A stretch of 64,000 nucleotides of DNA from Clostridia bacterium (GCA_026000755.1 BNZC01000003.1:1-64000); one strand, 5' to 3'; positions 26,780 to 35,418 are shown, numbered from the stretch's first letter. Notes: generated by a model from the letters alone, not told the origin. Numbers and translations are program-made.

Positions 26780-28936
26780 ATGGATGTAAGTCAATATCTT
26801 GAAATTTTTATCGATGAAACAAGCGGGCATTTGCAGGATCTAAGCGACAGTATTATGATACTGGAGAAGGATTCCGGCAATCTGGACACGGTGAATGAGA
26901 TTTTCCGTGCGGCTCACTCGCTGAAAGGAATGGCGGGTACCATGGGCTTTAAGCGTATGCAAAAGCTCACCCATCAGATGGAAAATTTGTTTCAGGAAGT
27001 ACGAAGCGGCAACATGAGCGTCAGCGGATCTATCGTTGATGTCTTGTTTCAGTGTCTGGATGCTTTAGATTCTTATCTGGAGAACATCAAAGCCACCTCA
27101 GGCGAGGGGACAGAGGACAATGAATCCATTGTCTTAGAACTGGCTCGTATTGCAGAGGGGGGAGATGATCCTGTGCCTGTGGCGGCACCGGCGGCGGAGC
27201 CTGTAAAAGTAGCGGCACCGGCGAACGGCGGAAGCAGAGCCTCTACAGCCAATTATGAAGAGGGGGAACTCGTTGCCGCTCAAAAAGCAGAGGATGCGGG
27301 AAAAAAGCTATATGGCTTTACCGCATACTTGGCATCGGATTGTATGTTAAAGGCGGCCAGGGCTTTTCTGGTATTCTCGGCAGTGGAGGCTTATGGTCAG
27401 ATTGTGGCATATTCTCCTAACACCAATGAAATCGAAGAAGAAAAGTTCGAAAACGAGTTCAGCTTTATTTTAGCCACGGATCAAGACGTAACGGAAGCCT
27501 ATGAATCAGCGGCAACTGTTTCAGAGATTGAAAAATTAGAATATGAACCTTTGCGTTATGCAGATTTAGAAGAACGCCTGATTCAGCAGGAAGAAGAAGA
27601 ATTTGCGCTCCATGAGGAACCGAAAGCGGCAGCCCCTGCGCAGGCAGCGACCCCGACGGCTCCCCCCCCGGCTCCTGCGGCAGCTCCAAAACCTGCTCCT
27701 GCATCCCCGGCAGCCCCTGCGGCGGCAAAAACGGCAGCGGCAGCCCCTGCGGCGGCAAAGACAGTAGCAAAGCCTGTGGCAAACCGTACCATTCGGGTGG
27801 ACATTGAGAAATTAGATGCTTTGATGAATCAGGTGAGCGAGCTTATCATTGCCAAAAACTCCCTTGTTTCCATTCGTTCCATGAGTAGTGGTGATATGCA
27901 GAACCAGAATTTCCATGAGCAGATCGAATATTTGGAGCGTATTACCACCGGGCTTCATGAATCGGTTATGAAAGTAAGGATGGTTCCCATTGAGAGTGTG
28001 GTAAACAAATTCCCGCGTATGATTCGTGACTTGTCCCGGAAATTGGATAAGAAGATGGAATTGTATATGACAGGTGAGGACACAGAACTTGACCGTACCG
28101 TAGTGGATCAAATCGGCGATCCCTTACAGCATTTGCTCAGAAATTCCGCAGACCATGGCTTAGAGGATGCCCACACCCGTAAAGAACGCAGAAAACCGGA
28201 GACCGGTTCTATCTTCTTAAATGCCTTTCAAGAAGGCAATACGGTTATCATTGAGGTGCGAGATGACGGTGCCGGAATTGATACGGAGCGTGTGAAGAGC
28301 AAGGCCATTGAACGGGGCGTAATTACCTCGGAACAAGGCGAGAGCATGAGTCAGAAAGAGATTATTGATCTCTTGTTTTTGCCCAGCTTTTCCATGGCGG
28401 ACAAGATTACGGATATTTCCGGGCGCGGCGTAGGTCTTGATGTTGTAAAATCAAATATCCAAGCCTTAGGCGGTGACGTAGAGGTAAAGAGTAACTTAGG
28501 GGAAGGCACGAAGTTTACCGTTCGTCTGCCCTTGACCTTAGCGATTATCCAAGCACTGATGGTAGAGGTAGAGGATGAGAAGTATGCCGTTGCCTTAGGC
28601 TCCATTCAGACCATAGAGGACATTGCCGTATCCGATATTAAGTATGTACAGGCGGAAGAAGTCATCCATATCAGAGGACTTGTGATTCCCTTAATTCGCT
28701 TGAAGAGTCTCTTGGATATTAAGCATGAGGAAGAACAGCCGGAAGAAGTTACGGTAGTTATCGTGAAAAAGGGTGACAAACTGGCGGGCTTAGTAGTGGA
28801 CAACCTAATCGGACAACAGGAAATCGTAATCAAATCTCTTGGCAAATATATCAACAGTACACGCTACATCAGCGGTGCAACCATCTTAGGTGATGGTGAA
28901 GTGGCGTTGATCTTAGATGTGAACACGTTGATATAG
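26780..28936 (+). CDS. cheA: Chemotaxis histidine kinase CheA
   Basis: 718 residues. Order: P1 HPt with phospho-accepting H46 (AAHSLKGMAGTMGF), a P2 region, an Ala/Pro-rich linker (about 275-330), P3 dimerisation, P4 ATPase with N box (LRNSADHGLED), G1 (DDGAGID) and G2 (GRGVGLDVV), and a CheW-like P5. CheA phosphorylates CheY and CheB in response to receptors. A run of eight C at 27662-27669 lies in the Ala/Pro linker. The 104 bases to cheW contain a CCATGATTC-GAA-GAATCGTGG hairpin (about 28991-29011) and a CGTGCTTGCACG palindrome. Confidence 0.98.
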   Translation: MDVSQYLEIFIDETSGHLQDLSDSIMILEKDSGNLDTVNEIFRAAHSLKGMAGTMGFKRMQKLTHQMENLFQEVRSGNMSVSGSIVDVLFQCLDALDSYLENIKATSGEGTEDNESIVLELARIAEGGDDPVPVAAPAAEPVKVAAPANGGSRASTANYEEGELVAAQKAEDAGKKLYGFTAYLASDCMLKAARAFLVFSAVEAYGQIVAYSPNTNEIEEEKFENEFSFILATDQDVTEAYESAATVSEIEKLEYEPLRYADLEERLIQQEEEEFALHEEPKAAAPAQAATPTAPPPAPAAAPKPAPASPAAPAAAKTAAAAPAAAKTVAKPVANRTIRVDIEKLDALMNQVSELIIAKNSLVSIRSMSSGDMQNQNFHEQIEYLERITTGLHESVMKVRMVPIESVVNKFPRMIRDLSRKLDKKMELYMTGEDTELDRTVVDQIGDPLQHLLRNSADHGLEDAHTRKERRKPETGSIFLNAFQEGNTVIIEVRDDGAGIDTERVKSKAIERGVITSEQGESMSQKEIIDLLFLPSFSMADKITDISGRGVGLDVVKSNIQALGGDVEVKSNLGEGTKFTVRLPLTLAIIQALMVEVEDEKYAVALGSIQTIEDIAVSDIKYVQAEEVIHIRGLVIPLIRLKSLLDIKHEEEQPEEVTVVIVKKGDKLAGLVVDNLIGQQEIVIKSLGKYINSTRYISGATILGDGEVALILDVNTLI

Positions 28937-29040
28937 ATGAGCGAAAGTGAGAAGAGCGTGCTTGCACGTTCAGCGAACGACGAGTCTTGACCATGATTCG
29001 AAGAATCGTGGTATGATTGATCGAAATGGAGGGGTATTAA

Positions 29041-29514
29041 ATGGCAGCAAATCATCATAGTATGGCAATCATAGAAGAAGGAAAGACACAGTATATTGTA
29101 GTAACAATTTGCGGCGAACAGTACGGTATTGACATTAGCTTTATCGACAATATTGTGCGTATGCAGAAAATCACCCGTGTTCCTAAAGTACAGTCCTATT
29201 TTAAGGGTATTATTAATCTACGTGGTGAAGTAGTTCCCATTATGAGCATACGAAAGAAAATGGGACTGCCGCTCGATGAGTATACCGATGCCACCCGCAT
29301 GATTATACTAAAGATTGAAGAGCAGGGAAAGCTTGGCATTGTGGTAGACGAGGTGCGGGAAGTAGTTACCTTAGGGCGTGATGAAATTGACAAGGTGTCC
29401 GCAGATGTAAGGGAAGAAAAGGCGAACTTCATTAATGGCGTGGGCAAAAACGGAGAAGAGTTGGTGTCTCTCTTTGATATCAGCAGTATTATTGATGACA
29501 GAGAAATCGCATAA
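29041..29514 (+). CDS. cheW: Chemotaxis coupling protein CheW
   Basis: 157 residues, a single CheW domain. Couples CheA to chemoreceptors. Typical blocks: QYIVVTICGEQYGIDISFID, ITRVPKVQSYFKGIINLRGE, LGIVVDEVREVV. GGAGGGGT precedes the ATG. Confidence 0.97.
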   Translation: MAANHHSMAIIEEGKTQYIVVTICGEQYGIDISFIDNIVRMQKITRVPKVQSYFKGIINLRGEVVPIMSIRKKMGLPLDEYTDATRMIILKIEEQGKLGIVVDEVREVVTLGRDEIDKVSADVREEKANFINGVGKNGEELVSLFDISSIIDDREIA

Positions 29515-29525
29515 AGGAGGCATTT

Positions 29526-30158
29526 ATGTCTGACGTGGCAACGGATTTAACCTACGAACAATTAAGTGAACAGTATCAGGACGTTTTGCGTGAAATCGGA
29601 AATATCGGAGCGGGAAACGCTACTTCAGCCCTATCAAATATGTTGGGCTTAAAGATTGATATGGCAGTACCAAGGGTCAGACTTTTGGAATTTCCGGAGA
29701 TTGGATCGGCTCTTGGAGCGGAAGATGAGATTGTCGTAGGCATTTATTTAGAGGTTGAGGGCGGTATTGAGGGCAGTATGATGTTTGTCTTTAAGATGGC
29801 TTCGGCACATTTCCTGGCAAATCGCCTGATGGGCAGACCGGATGATTGTGTTGAGGAATTTTCCGATATGGATTTGTCCGCCTTAAAGGAAATCGGGAAT
29901 ATCATCGGAGCATCCTATTTGTCCGCCTTAGCGACAATGACGAATATGGTGATTTCTCCCTCTGTTCCCTATTTGGCCATTGACATGGCGGCATCCATTC
30001 TAAGCGTTCCCGCCATTCAGTTCGGGCATTTTGAGGATCAAGCCTTATTTGTAGATACAGAGATGGGTGATGAGGTAACCTTAGAGGGATTCTTTATCCT
30101 TTTGGCGGATCCCGCAGCTTATACGAAAATCTTAAAACAACTTGGAATACTTGGATAA
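29526..30158 (+). CDS. cheC: CheY-P phosphatase CheC
   Basis: 210 residues with two CheC phosphatase helices, each with the E-x-x-N pair: REIGNIGAGNATSALS (about 25-40) and KEIGNIIGASYLSALA (about 122-137). Dephosphorylates CheY-P and is stimulated by CheD. AAAGGAGG precedes the ATG; cheD follows 12 bases later, the usual pair. Confidence 0.97.
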   Translation: MSDVATDLTYEQLSEQYQDVLREIGNIGAGNATSALSNMLGLKIDMAVPRVRLLEFPEIGSALGAEDEIVVGIYLEVEGGIEGSMMFVFKMASAHFLANRLMGRPDDCVEEFSDMDLSALKEIGNIIGASYLSALATMTNMVISPSVPYLAIDMAASILSVPAIQFGHFEDQALFVDTEMGDEVTLEGFFILLADPAAYTKILKQLGILG

Positions 30159-30170
30159 GGAGCGAAAGAT

Positions 30171-30653
30171 ATGGCTGTAGTAAAAGTAGGAATGGCGGAT
30201 TTGAATGTATGCAAGCATCCGGATTCGATTACCACGCTAGGCTTAGGCTCCTGTGTGGGAATCGCATTATATGACCCGGTATCCAAGGTCGGAGGACTTG
30301 CACATGTCATGTTGCCCGACAGCACCCAGATGAGAAACAATCAGAATGTAGCAAAATTTGCAGATACAGGGATAGATGCGCTGATTAATAAGATGGTAAA
30401 AGCAGGTGCAAATAAGTCGAAGTTGGTAGCGAAGATTGCAGGCGGCGCAAAGATGTTTGAAGCCAGTGGTCTCTCCGGAATCGGTAATATCGGCGAGCGA
30501 AACGCCGAAATGGCGGCAATCAAATTAAAGTCGCTTGGTATTCCCTTAAAAGCAAAAGACGTAGGCTTAAATTACGGACGTACCGTGGAATTGGATACGG
30601 CGACAGGTGATTTTTTGATTAAATCCGTGGGAAAGCCGGTTAAAAAGATATGA
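30171..30653 (+). CDS. cheD: Chemoreceptor deamidase CheD
   Basis: 160 residues. CheD deamidates receptor glutamines and binds CheC. The catalytic Cys is in TLGLGSCVGIALYD (about residue 28) and His in GGLAHVMLPDS (about 44). Overlaps the next gene by 4 bases (ATGA). Confidence 0.97.
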   Translation: MAVVKVGMADLNVCKHPDSITTLGLGSCVGIALYDPVSKVGGLAHVMLPDSTQMRNNQNVAKFADTGIDALINKMVKAGANKSKLVAKIAGGAKMFEASGLSGIGNIGERNAEMAAIKLKSLGIPLKAKDVGLNYGRTVELDTATGDFLIKSVGKPVKKI

Positions 30654-30931
30654 CAAATACAAAACCCATTCCCGTAATCACGGCTTTGCTTGCAGGACTG
30701 GTTGTCTGTGTGGTGAGCTTCTTGCAGCAGACAGATATGACGACCTTTGCGATCCATTTCATTATGGCAGTATTAGGTTTCTTTCTCTTGGGCTTTTTCT
30801 TTCGGCTGATTTTGGATGGTAGTTTGAAGAAGAGTGCGAAGGTAGAAGAGAAAGAAGAGGAAGAAGATGAAGAAGAGGGCGAGACCGAAAGCACTTTAGC
30901 GACTGACGAGCAAAGCGAAGGCAGAGCTTAG
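30650..30931 (+). CDS. Small two-TM membrane protein with acidic tail, cheD-linked
   Basis: 93 residues, not recognised. Two hydrophobic helices (about 8-27 and 36-58) are followed by a strongly acidic tail (runs of Glu at about 69-84). Translationally coupled to cheD. The last 17 codons lie in the first unit of a 54-bp tandem duplication that continues past the stop. Function unknown; association with chemotaxis or motility is only by context. Confidence 0.7.
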   Translation: MTNTKPIPVITALLAGLVVCVVSFLQQTDMTTFAIHFIMAVLGFFLLGFFFRLILDGSLKKSAKVEEKEEEEDEEEGETESTLATDEQSEGRA

Positions 30932-30990
30932 TGCGAGACCGAAAGCACCTTAGCGATTGACGAGCGAAGCGAAGACAGAGCTTGGTGCGA
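30879..30990 (+). repeat. 54-bp tandem duplication spanning the stop codon before sigD
   Basis: GCGAGACCGAAAGCAC starts at 30879 and again at 30933, and a third start (GCGAGGTCG) appears at 30987. The two full units are about 85-90% identical, differing by scattered substitutions. The first unit contains the stop codon of the preceding gene. The following 31000-31045 contains GTTCCC...GGGAAC pairing, so the 145-base gap before sigD may be structured. Confidence 0.75.
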
Positions 30991-31076
30991 GGTCGTTCCC
31001 AAGACTTCGTGGTGTCAAGCGAAGTGCAGACAGCACGTTAGTCGAGGGAACATCCTTGTGAACAGGGGGAAACTCT

Positions 31077-31847
31077 ATGAAAACAGCAGATCGAGAACAA
31101 TTGTGGACTAACTACAAGAAAAATAAATCTGCACAAATCAGGGAACAGATTATTTTAGAGTACGCCTCTTTGGTTAAGGTAGTGGCGGGCAGACTTTCCC
31201 TGTATCTGGGCAAAAATGTAGAATACGAAGAAATGGTAAGCTGCGGTGTGTTCGGCTTGATTGATGCCGTTGACAAATTTGACAGTGCCAAGGAGGTCAA
31301 ATTCGAAACCTACGCCAGTCTTCGTATTCGCGGTGCCATTTTAGACCAAATTCGAAAAATGGACTGGATTCCGAGAACGGTACGCCAACGCCAGAGAATG
31401 ATGGATGAGGCCATTAAAGACTATGAAGCGAGGAATGGGAAATCGCCCACAGATGAACAATTAGCAGAATCCCTCCAGATGCCGGCGGAGGAACTCATTG
31501 CCTGGCAGGCACAGGTAAGCGGGGCCAATTTGATTTCCTTAAACGAATACATGGAAGCGGGAACAGGTGCCGAGCCTGTTATGGATGCTTCTGCGAACCG
31601 CCATTTTGCAAGGCCGGAACAGGTGGTAGAAGAAGAAGAATTAAAGCAGGTTTTGGGTAAATCTCTGGGCGTTTTGACGGAGAAAGAACGTCAAGTAATA
31701 GAACTGTATTATTATGAAGATATGACACTAAAGGAGATCAGCAATATATTAGCGGTGACGGAATCACGCATTTCTCAGCTTCATACCAAGGCAATCATGA
31801 AGCTTAAGAAGACCATGGGACCATATATGAATATTATGGCAAGCTAA
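31077..31847 (+). CDS. sigD: RNA polymerase sigma factor SigD/FliA
   Basis: 256 residues. Flagellar sigma-28 family factor that transcribes late motility genes. Region 2 is clear (GVFGLIDAVDKFDSAKEVKF, then ASLRIRGAILDQIRKMDWIP) with the FliA-specific WIPRTVR block, and region 4.2 is a helix-turn-helix (MTLKEISNILAVTESRISQL). GGGGGAAAC precedes the ATG. It is near the end of the fla/che operon, as in B. subtilis. No candidate anti-sigma FlgM is in the window. Confidence 0.96.
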   Translation: MKTADREQLWTNYKKNKSAQIREQIILEYASLVKVVAGRLSLYLGKNVEYEEMVSCGVFGLIDAVDKFDSAKEVKFETYASLRIRGAILDQIRKMDWIPRTVRQRQRMMDEAIKDYEARNGKSPTDEQLAESLQMPAEELIAWQAQVSGANLISLNEYMEAGTGAEPVMDASANRHFARPEQVVEEEELKQVLGKSLGVLTEKERQVIELYYYEDMTLKEISNILAVTESRISQLHTKAIMKLKKTMGPYMNIMAS

Positions 31848-31880
31848 TAATAGAATATACTGTACGAGATGTACTAGATC

Positions 31881-32012
31881 TTTACTATTCACGGTTGAAC
31901 CGTTCCGAGAGGCGTTTTTCGAAGAAAAACCCGATTAAGTCATGCGCCAAATCGCATTTTTTTGCGATGTGTGTGCATAATTGTTGCTTTCACAGGAACT
32001 GTGAATAGTAAC
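31881..32012. mobile_element. 132-bp palindromic-end element inserted between sigD and fapA
   Basis: Begins TTTACTATTCACGG and ends CTGTGAATAGTAAC, which are inverted repeats. It is flanked on both sides by ACTAGATC (31873-31880 and 32013-32020), a candidate 8-bp target-site duplication. The inside contains two further hairpins (GTTTTTC-GAA-GAAAAAC and ATCGCA/TGCGAT with a T-run). Its last 31 bases recur exactly at 47602-47632. There is no coding capacity. It occupies most of the 192-base gap before fapA and would form a structured leader on read-through RNA. Confidence 0.75.
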
Positions 32013-32039
32013 ACTAGATCCAAAAGGGGGGGATAGCAC

Positions 32040-33461
32040 ATGGAACAGGCAACAGATTCTTATAGAGAAACAATGAAAGTCAGCGTATCGGTAGACCGTA
32101 TGCGTGCAACTGTAAGCTTTACCCCGCCAACGGTGCAGGAGGGTGAACTGCAAGCTACCCCTAATCAACTGCTAAGTGTAGAAGAGATTAAGAAAGGCTT
32201 AGAGGAAGCATATATCAGCAAAGGTGTGCAGGAAGGGGAGATTGCGGCTTTTGTAACAAGCCGCAATTACAATAGAGATTATATCTTAGCGAGGGGAAAG
32301 GCTCCTGTTACGGGGAAGAGTTCTTATGTGGAACATCTCTTTGAAATAAAACCCAGCCACCAACCCAAGCGCAGACCCGATGGAAGCGTGGATTACCATG
32401 AACTTGGCATGATCGTCAGTGTGGATGAGGGTGCCGTGTTGGCATGTATGCATCCGGAAGTTCCGGGAACGCCGGGATATACTGTCTATGGGGATGAAAT
32501 TCTTCCAAAACCTCTAAAGCCTGTTAATTTTGCATATGGGACAAATGTATGCCTTTCCCCGGACGGAAAAGAACTTCACGCAGAAGTTTCCGGTCATGTT
32601 TCCCTGCAAAATGGCAAAGTTGTGGTTTCTAATGTGTATGAGATTGCTGAATCGGTGGGAACGGGTACCGGCGACATCGATTATAAGGGAACCGTTCTGG
32701 TTCGAGGTGATGTGCAAGAGGGCTTTACCATTTCTGCTACAGGAGATATTGTGATAGACGGCGTGGTAGAGGGAGCAACGCTTCATGCAGGCGGTAATAT
32801 TATCCTAAAGAGAGGGATTCATGGAAACGGTCATGCGCACATTTCAGCAGGCGGAAATATTTTGTCAAAATTCATTGCCAATGCCTATGCAGATGCGGGT
32901 AATTACCTGGAAGCGGAGGAGATTCTCTATAGCAATGTGACATCAGCCGTAGACATCCGAGTAAAAGGGAAAAACGGCAAAATAAACGGCGGTGTGGTGC
33001 GGGCAGGCAGCAGCATAGAAGCGGGTAATATTGGATCCGCCATGGGCGTACCGACTCGTGTGGAGGTTGGGGTTGCCATTGAACTGAAAGAGCGACATAT
33101 GGAACTGCAAGCAAAGGTAATGGAGATTTATAAAGCCATAGAGCAGATTCGTCCAATTTTGCAGACTTATTCAGGGAAAGCAACAAGAAGAGAAGAGATT
33201 ACGCCGGAGAATGTGAAGCGAATTACACAGCTGACAGAGGCTTTTCGTGAGAGGCAAGCACTGTTAAATGCAACCAAGGCGGAGATCAAAGAAGTGACCA
33301 AACAGATGTCAGAGTCCTCCAATGCGAGAATTCTTGTGGAGGGTACCATTTACCCGGATGTGGTGATCGGTATTTCTGATTTAGGTACTACGATAAATAC
33401 CAAACAGCAGCATGTACAATTTAAGAAAGTGGACGGAAATATTTCCGCTTTGATGATATAG
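32040..33461 (+). CDS. FapA/DUF342 family protein
   Basis: 473 residues. DUF342/FapA domain: N-terminal region with the GxVD-like segment, then a right-handed beta-helix-like core (about 190-330: VLVRGDVQEGFTISATGDIV, HISAGGNILSKFIANAYADA), then a C-terminal coiled coil (about 345-430). Such proteins are common at the end of Clostridia fla/che operons; Vibrio FapA is reported to link polar flagellar function to glucose signalling, but the Gram-positive role is not established. The ribosome-binding site is a run of seven G (32026-32032). The final 24 codons are duplicated downstream. Confidence 0.9.
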   Translation: MEQATDSYRETMKVSVSVDRMRATVSFTPPTVQEGELQATPNQLLSVEEIKKGLEEAYISKGVQEGEIAAFVTSRNYNRDYILARGKAPVTGKSSYVEHLFEIKPSHQPKRRPDGSVDYHELGMIVSVDEGAVLACMHPEVPGTPGYTVYGDEILPKPLKPVNFAYGTNVCLSPDGKELHAEVSGHVSLQNGKVVVSNVYEIAESVGTGTGDIDYKGTVLVRGDVQEGFTISATGDIVIDGVVEGATLHAGGNIILKRGIHGNGHAHISAGGNILSKFIANAYADAGNYLEAEEILYSNVTSAVDIRVKGKNGKINGGVVRAGSSIEAGNIGSAMGVPTRVEVGVAIELKERHMELQAKVMEIYKAIEQIRPILQTYSGKATRREEITPENVKRITQLTEAFRERQALLNATKAEIKEVTKQMSESSNARILVEGTIYPDVVIGISDLGTTINTKQQHVQFKKVDGNISALMI

Positions 33462-33543
33462 CATGTACGATAAATACCAAACAGCAGCATGTACAATTTA
33501 AGAAAGCGGACGGAAGAAAATCTGCTTTGGCTATTTAGGAGGT
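33390..33543 (+). repeat. 77-bp tandem duplication of the fapA 3' end
   Basis: Two 77-base units, 33390-33466 and 33467-33543, both start ACGATAAATACCAAACAGCA and both contain a stop at the same position (33459-33461 and 33536-33538). The first ~40 bases are identical; the last ~30 diverge. Read in the frame of fapA, unit 2 would encode TINTKQQHVQFKKADGRK then SALAI-stop against the real end TINTKQQHVQFKKVDGNI then SALMI-stop. Because 77 is not a multiple of three, unit 2 is not in frame with unit 1. Confidence 0.9.
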
Positions 33544-33549
33544 ATCAGT

Positions 33550-33864
33550 ATGATTCGACCTGTAGAACTTCATGGAATGGTGCAGAGTACCCAAGATGTT
33601 AGTACGATGAAGCACAATGAGAATCAGCGGCCGGTGGTAGAGCAACAGGCCATGCAGTTGCAACATGAAAAACAACTCATGCACCAAGCCAAACAAGTGA
33701 AGAATAAAGAGGATACGCAGCGAGAGGACAATAAGCATGATGCGCGAAAAAAAGGGAAGAATGAGTACATAGCGATTAAGAAACGCAAAGGGAAGAATGC
33801 AAAAACGCAGGTGGCAGAGGAGGGATTCTTTGCAGAACATGAGAGTTTTGATATACAGGTGTAG
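33550..33864 (+). CDS. Small Lys/Gln-rich protein of the fla/che operon
   Basis: 104 residues, hydrophilic, with no membrane segment: Gln/His/Lys-rich predicted helix (about 30-90) between a short conserved-looking start (MIRPVELHGMVQST) and end (ESFDIQV). I recognise the position (after fapA in Clostridia operons) but no function. TAGGAGG precedes the ATG. Its last 21 codons are tandemly duplicated after the stop. Confidence 0.7.
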   Translation: MIRPVELHGMVQSTQDVSTMKHNENQRPVVEQQAMQLQHEKQLMHQAKQVKNKEDTQREDNKHDARKKGKNEYIAIKKRKGKNAKTQVAEEGFFAEHESFDIQV

Positions 33865-33941
33865 GGAGAGAAGTTGCGAAAACGCAGGAAGCAGAGGAAG
33901 GATTCTTTGCAGAACGTGAGAGTTTTGATATACAGGTTTAG
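33802..33941 (+). repeat. 77-bp-spaced duplication of the 3' end of the gene after fapA
   Basis: AAAACGCAG...GGATTCTTTGCAGAAC...GAGAGTTTTGATATACAGGT...TAG occurs at 33802-33864 and again at 33879-33941, offset exactly 77 bases, with about six substitutions in 63 bases. Both copies keep the stop at the same relative position. The period equals that of the fapA duplication immediately upstream, although the sequences are unrelated. Confidence 0.9.
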
Positions 33942-33973
33942 ATAGTGTGTAATGTTTAGGGAGAGGTGAAGAA

Positions 33974-34735
33974 ATGACAGTACTGGAGATTATACTCATT
34001 GCAATCGGAATTATTATGATGCTTGGCAGTTTTTTTGTAGCAGAAAAGCTTTCCCCCAAGGAAATCAATCAGATTGCCGAATTAAGCTCTGCGGAAATTA
34101 ACCGCATTTTCGAGAAAAATATGGGTTCCGTGGCAAAGCAGGTGGAGAATATGGTGGACGATATTATCGACCGAGATATGGACATTGTAGACCGAGCCTT
34201 AGACAAAGAAACAAACTTAAAATTAAACGCCATTCACGAGTATTCGGATACGGTGATTGAAACCATACAAAAGAGCCATAACGAAGTGATGTTCCTATAC
34301 AGTATGTTGAACGACAAGCACAAAGAAATGACAGAGTATGCGGGGAAGTTGTTAAAACTTCGTAAGCAGTTAGAGCGTTTGCAGGAAAAGATTGCAAACA
34401 CCTTACAGGAATCGGATCGCAGGTCGGAGGCTCCCGCACGGGGGGGGTATGTGAGAGAACCCATGGCAAGCAGTGAATTGCCTGATTTTGATCAAAATCA
34501 GCAAAGTGATCCATTTGAACAGATGGAGCAGATCGAACGGATGGAACAGATGGGACAAACTCCCGGTTCTGCCAAGTCCGCCGCAGTAGAAGAGGGAGAA
34601 CCCTCGAACCAGAATCAGATTATTTTAACTCTCTTTGAAAAGGGAATGAGCATGGTAGACATTGCCAAGCAGCTTGGTCTGGGGCTTGGTGAAGTAAAAC
34701 TTGTGATTGAATTGTATCGAGGTGAGGTTGCATGA
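33974..34735 (+). CDS. DUF6115-type membrane-anchored coiled-coil protein
   Basis: 253 residues. One N-terminal transmembrane helix (about 4-22), a long coiled coil (about 25-140), a low-complexity linker containing an eight-G run (34440-34447, coding Arg-Gly-Gly), and a C-terminal helix-turn-helix-like segment (LTLFEKGMSMVDIAKQLGLG at about 217-236). This layout matches the Clostridia DUF6115 family found at the end of fla operons; its role is unknown. GGGAGAGGTGAAG precedes the ATG. Overlaps the next gene by 4 bases (ATGA). Confidence 0.75.
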   Translation: MTVLEIILIAIGIIMMLGSFFVAEKLSPKEINQIAELSSAEINRIFEKNMGSVAKQVENMVDDIIDRDMDIVDRALDKETNLKLNAIHEYSDTVIETIQKSHNEVMFLYSMLNDKHKEMTEYAGKLLKLRKQLERLQEKIANTLQESDRRSEAPARGGYVREPMASSELPDFDQNQQSDPFEQMEQIERMEQMGQTPGSAKSAAVEEGEPSNQNQIILTLFEKGMSMVDIAKQLGLGLGEVKLVIELYRGEVA

Positions 34736-35355
34736 AATTAAAATATTACCTAAGAGGTCTTGGTATAGGCATTATTTGTACCTCCTTTATTTTGACCATT
34801 GCTTTTTCTGCACAGGGAAAAGCCCCTGCCATGACCGATGCGCAGATTATTACAAAGGCAAAAGAATTGGGATTGGTGGAACCCCCGAAAAAGACCGAGG
34901 ATGTCTCGGGTCAAGGCACACAAGATGCCCAGGCGGATCAAAATGCAAATGAGAATGCTGATAATCCGGGGGCAGGAACGGATAATGGAAGTGGTGATGG
35001 AAGCGGTGATGGAAGCACACCGACGGATGATACGAATACGCCCCCTGCCCAGTCGGAGGGGGATGGGGTAGGAGATGCGGCGCAGGGTGGTGAACCTGTG
35101 GCGGATGCATCTTCGGAAGAAGGACTAGAGCAGGGAACCGCTACACAATGGGTTCCCATTACCATTGCTAAAGGAGAATACTCGGATAAGGTTTCCCGTA
35201 AACTCTATGATGCGCAGCTGATTGACGATCCTGTGGCATTTAATAAATATTTGATTCAACAAGGGATGGATACACGCTTAATAGGCGGGGTTCATAGCAT
35301 ACCCAGGGGAAGCAGTAAGGAAGAGATTGCGAAAATGTTGACCCAGAAGCCGTAA
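34732..35355 (+). CDS. Short MltG/YceG-N-like membrane protein
   Basis: 207 residues. Signal-anchor helix at about 9-29, then a long Asp/Asn/Gly/Ser/Thr linker (about 55-130), then a C-terminal LysM-like module (WVPITIAKGEYSDKVSRKLY ... LIQQGMDTRLIGGVHSIPRG) like the N-terminal part of endolytic transglycosylase MltG. The catalytic MltG domain is absent, so it is more likely a wall-associated structural or binding protein than an enzyme. Last gene of the fla/che operon; converges with mnmA. Confidence 0.7.
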   Translation: MKLKYYLRGLGIGIICTSFILTIAFSAQGKAPAMTDAQIITKAKELGLVEPPKKTEDVSGQGTQDAQADQNANENADNPGAGTDNGSGDGSGDGSTPTDDTNTPPAQSEGDGVGDAAQGGEPVADASSEEGLEQGTATQWVPITIAKGEYSDKVSRKLYDAQLIDDPVAFNKYLIQQGMDTRLIGGVHSIPRGSSKEEIAKMLTQKP

Positions 35356-35389
35356 TGTGTATTAAGTGTGAGTTTGTTGTCAGTGGCAT

Positions 35390-35418
35390 CTTGGAAAATA
35401 GTTCAATCTTTTTTCAAG
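35390..35418. terminator. Possible bidirectional terminator between fla operon and mnmA
   Basis: CTTGGAAAA ... TTTTTTCAAG can form a 9-bp stem with an 11-base loop between the converging genes; it is AT-rich with T or A runs on both sides. Weak, as the stem is mostly A-T. Confidence 0.35.
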
